This document shows positions 23,290-25,371 of a stretch of 25,371 nucleotides of DNA, piece by piece; the first letter of the stretch is position 1, and each line of letters begins with the position of its first letter. Under the pieces are notes generated by a model. The model did not search any database and was not told where the DNA came from. It worked only from the letters and a program-made list of their open reading frames with translations. The translations under genes and the position numbers were made by a program. The stretch is from an uncultured Schwartzia sp. (GTDB lineage Bacteria > Bacillota > Negativicutes > Selenomonadales > Selenomonadaceae), in NCBI GenBank assembly GCA_905372875.1, contig CAJPQU010000006.1, forward strand, positions 1-25,371, read 5' to 3'.

Positions 23290-23417
23290 GTGCGCCGTGA
23301 CGGGGCAAGAGACCGCGGCGGAAAAAAGCGAGGATAAAAAAGGACTTTTGGCTTTTGTATGGAATATATCAATGTTAAAGATTTTTGGCGGACGGTCCAA
23401 AGGGTGGAGAGACGGTG

Positions 23418-25205
23418 ATGAAGAGTGCGGCGATGGATGATTTCGTGGCGCAGGTACAGGCGGCCTCGGACATCCTCAGCGTAGTGGCGTCTTACGTTCC
23501 CTTGAAGCGTAAGGGCAATCGGTACTGGGGTTGCTGCCCTTTTCACCGGGAAAACACGCCGTCTTTTTCCGTGGTGCCCAGCGAAGGCTTTTTTTATTGC
23601 TTTGGCTGCCATGCGGGGGGGAATGTCTTTAAGTTTTTGTCGTTGATCGAAAATGTCAGCTATTTTGAAGCGATTAAGATGCAGGCGGAAAAGCTGAATA
23701 TCCCGCTTCCGGAAGAAGAGAAATCAAAACAGGAGGTGGCCCGGGAGCAGAAGATCGCTGATATGCGTAAGGTGCTGGAGATGGCCCGGGATTTTTTTCA
23801 CAGCTGTCTCATCAACACCGATTATGGAGCACCGGGCTTGGCATATTTTGCCGGGCGGGATATTTCCCGGGCGACGATTGAGGCCTTTCGTTTGGGGTTC
23901 GCACCGGACTCTTTTCAAAAATTGCGGGACGCTTTTCTTCGCCGGGGCATTAAAGAGGAGCTTTTAGTAGAGTGTGGGCTGGCGGCCACCCGTCGGAGCG
24001 GCGAGGTCTACGATCGCTTCCGCCATCGGGTGATCATTCCCATTGCCGATGAACGGGGCCGGGTGGTGGGCTTTGGCGGCCGGGTCATAGGAAATGGGGC
24101 GCCGAATCAGCCGAAATATTTGAATTCACCGGAGACATTGGTGTTCAATAAGCGGCGGCTTCTCTTCGGGCTGGATCGTTCCCGCCGGGCCATCAAGGAA
24201 GCAGGGTACGCGATCTTGGTGGAAGGCTACATGGACGCGATCTCCCTCTTCGGGGCCGGTGTGGAGAATGTAGCGGCGTCCTTGGGGACGGCCTTCACCG
24301 TGGAGCAGTGCCGCCTGCTTTTACGCTACGCGCCCGAGATCTATTTTTGCTATGACAGCGATGAGGCGGGACAGAAGGCGACGGTGCGGGCGCTTTCCGT
24401 CATTCGTGAGACGGGCGCGGAGGCGCGAGTTCTCATTGTGCCGGAGGGGAAGGATCCAGACGAATTTGTGCGAAAGAACGGCGCGGAGGCGTTCCGGAAT
24501 CTGACGCAAACGGCGCTGCCATTGGCGGAATATCAGATACGTTACGTTCTCCAACACCATGAGGTGCGTACGATGGAAGGGAAAGCCCGGGCACTGACCG
24601 CCATCCTTCCCGTACTTCGAGAATGCAGTGCGGTAGAGCGCAGCGGCTATGTGAGCCGTCTCACCCGGACGTTAGGAGTGGAGGAGGGCATTATCTGGCA
24701 GGAGCTGCGGCAGTATCGGAGTGATCCCGCGGACGAGCTTCAGACGATGCGCGCGCCGATACGAAAATTGGCGCGTCAAGCGGACAACGCCGTTCGGCGC
24801 GCGGGGCGCATCGTCATTCGGCAGGTTTGGAACGATCCCGGAACGTTGGCTCATTTAAGTGCGCTGATCCCTTTGGCGGATTTTCCTTACCCGCTGCACG
24901 GTGTGATTTTGCGTTATTTAGCGGAGCGGGCCGAGCGGGGGGACGCTTCGGACGACGCGGCGGCGTTGGCGGAATTGGATGAAGCGGCGGCAGACGAGCT
25001 TTCCCGGGCGTTGGTGGAAGATACCGGGGGAGAAGACAGTCTGAAACTTTATGATGACTGTCTGCGCGTTTTGCGGCGGGCCTATTTGACACCTCTTTAC
25101 GAAGAACATCGCCTGCGGGCGGATACGTTGGAAAAAGAAGGCCGGGATTTTTGGCAGGAACTGGCGGAAAGCCAGCGAATAAGAAAGGAAATGGATGATC
25201 TGTGA
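23418..25205 (+). CDS. dnaG: DNA primase
   Basis: DnaG lays RNA primers at the replication fork with DnaB helicase. The 595-residue protein is full length: a CHC2-type zinc ribbon (C40-PF-H43 ... C61-FG-C64), the N-terminal catalytic subdomain with RFRHRVIIPIADERGRVVGF, a Toprim domain with E269 (ILVEGYMD) and D313/D315 (YDSDEAG) for metal binding, and a C-terminal DnaB-interacting helical region. The longest frame starts at a TTG at 23385, but ATG 23418 has GGAG 8 nt upstream and gives the standard N-terminus; ATG 23433 is also possible. The next gene begins 54 bp downstream, in line with the dnaG-rpoD part of the macromolecular synthesis operon. Confidence 0.96.
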   Translation: MKSAAMDDFVAQVQAASDILSVVASYVPLKRKGNRYWGCCPFHRENTPSFSVVPSEGFFYCFGCHAGGNVFKFLSLIENVSYFEAIKMQAEKLNIPLPEEEKSKQEVAREQKIADMRKVLEMARDFFHSCLINTDYGAPGLAYFAGRDISRATIEAFRLGFAPDSFQKLRDAFLRRGIKEELLVECGLAATRRSGEVYDRFRHRVIIPIADERGRVVGFGGRVIGNGAPNQPKYLNSPETLVFNKRRLLFGLDRSRRAIKEAGYAILVEGYMDAISLFGAGVENVAASLGTAFTVEQCRLLLRYAPEIYFCYDSDEAGQKATVRALSVIRETGAEARVLIVPEGKDPDEFVRKNGAEAFRNLTQTALPLAEYQIRYVLQHHEVRTMEGKARALTAILPVLRECSAVERSGYVSRLTRTLGVEEGIIWQELRQYRSDPADELQTMRAPIRKLARQADNAVRRAGRIVIRQVWNDPGTLAHLSALIPLADFPYPLHGVILRYLAERAERGDASDDAAALAELDEAAADELSRALVEDTGGEDSLKLYDDCLRVLRRAYLTPLYEEHRLRADTLEKEGRDFWQELAESQRIRKEMDDL

Positions 25206-25259
25206 TTGGGTAAGCGCGGGGTATCTACGACAACTACGAGAGAAAGGAGGCGGCAGGAA

Positions 25260-25371
25260 GTGACGGCTAAGAAAGCGACGGCAGCGGATAAGACGCGTCA
25301 AACGGCAAAGAAACAGGTGGGTGTAGAGACAGGGAAAAAGGCGGCGGCGAAGGCACCGGCTAAAAAAGCAT
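25260..25371 (+). CDS. rpoD: Probable RpoD N-terminus, cut by window end
   Basis: GTG 25260 has AAAGGAGG 9 nt upstream and opens a frame that runs off the window (37 codons). The visible part is a Lys/Ala-rich, low-complexity tail (TAKKATAADK ... KKAAAKAPAKKA). No sigma-70 region is reached. The call rests on its position directly after dnaG and on the Lys/Ala-rich N-terminal extension that primary sigma factors of several groups carry. Another basic protein cannot be excluded. Confidence 0.6.
   Translation, partial: MTAKKATAADKTRQTAKKQVGVETGKKAAAKAPAKKA

Noticed and set aside
1..25371. CRISPR arrays, insertion sequences, prophage or integrase genes
   Set aside because: No regularly spaced repeats, transposase or integrase motifs or terminal repeats were found on either strand by eye.

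Overview
The window looks like a chromosomal stretch from a diderm Firmicute of the class Negativicutes (Selenomonas/Megasphaera/Veillonella relatives). This is inferred from a TonB-dependent outer-membrane receptor sitting among typically firmicute features: a T-box leader, a clostridial-type one-chain PurL, strong AAGGAGG ribosome binding sites, TTGACA/TATAAT promoters, and a tRNA-Ser / SRP RNA / dnaG / probable rpoD block. Two chemoreceptor-type genes suggest a chemotactic organism. The genus cannot be fixed from this sequence. No insertion sequence, prophage, CRISPR array or recent island is visible.

Layout. 1-3431: a BtuB-like TonB-dependent receptor followed by a BtuF/FecB-type substrate-binding protein, preceded by a fragment resembling the 3' half of a cobalamin riboswitch. 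3617-4459: a short soluble chemoreceptor-like protein. 4620-6819 (minus): a small XRE regulator, then an Lrp/AsnC regulator and a class I aminotransferase in a 4-bp overlapping operon behind a T-box whose specifier reads GCU (alanine). 7190-11508: a YhcH/YjgK-family gene and purL. 11689-14051: glpK and glpF with a clear promoter. 14269-15315 (minus): a lone citrate lyase ligase. 15778-18129: a DUF2156 protein and an NCS2 purine permease. 18216-20737: a DUF4418 membrane protein, a MacB/FtsX-type permease and an ABC ATPase. 21026-22744: a transmembrane chemoreceptor. 22920-25371: tRNA-Ser(GGA), SRP RNA, dnaG and the start of a gene that is probably rpoD.

Most units are ordinary metabolism and housekeeping: purine synthesis (purL) and purine salvage uptake (NCS2), glycerol uptake and phosphorylation (glpF, glpK), vitamin or iron-chelate capture, and replication/transcription initiation. 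Points that deserve a second look are: the alanine T-box over an Lrp-aminotransferase pair; the overlapping face-to-face promoters shared by that operon and yhcH-purL; a DUF2156 gene whose only well-placed start is AUC; an aquaglyceroporin that has lost the second NPA asparagine; a truncated-looking cobalamin riboswitch; mutually exclusive hairpins between purL and glpK; and an unexplained 15.5-15.8 kb interval with a minus-strand terminator but no convincing gene.

All calls come from reading the sequence; no database search was run. Starts were reassigned from ribosome binding sites, promoters and family N-termini in eleven genes where the longest open frame begins too early or too late.
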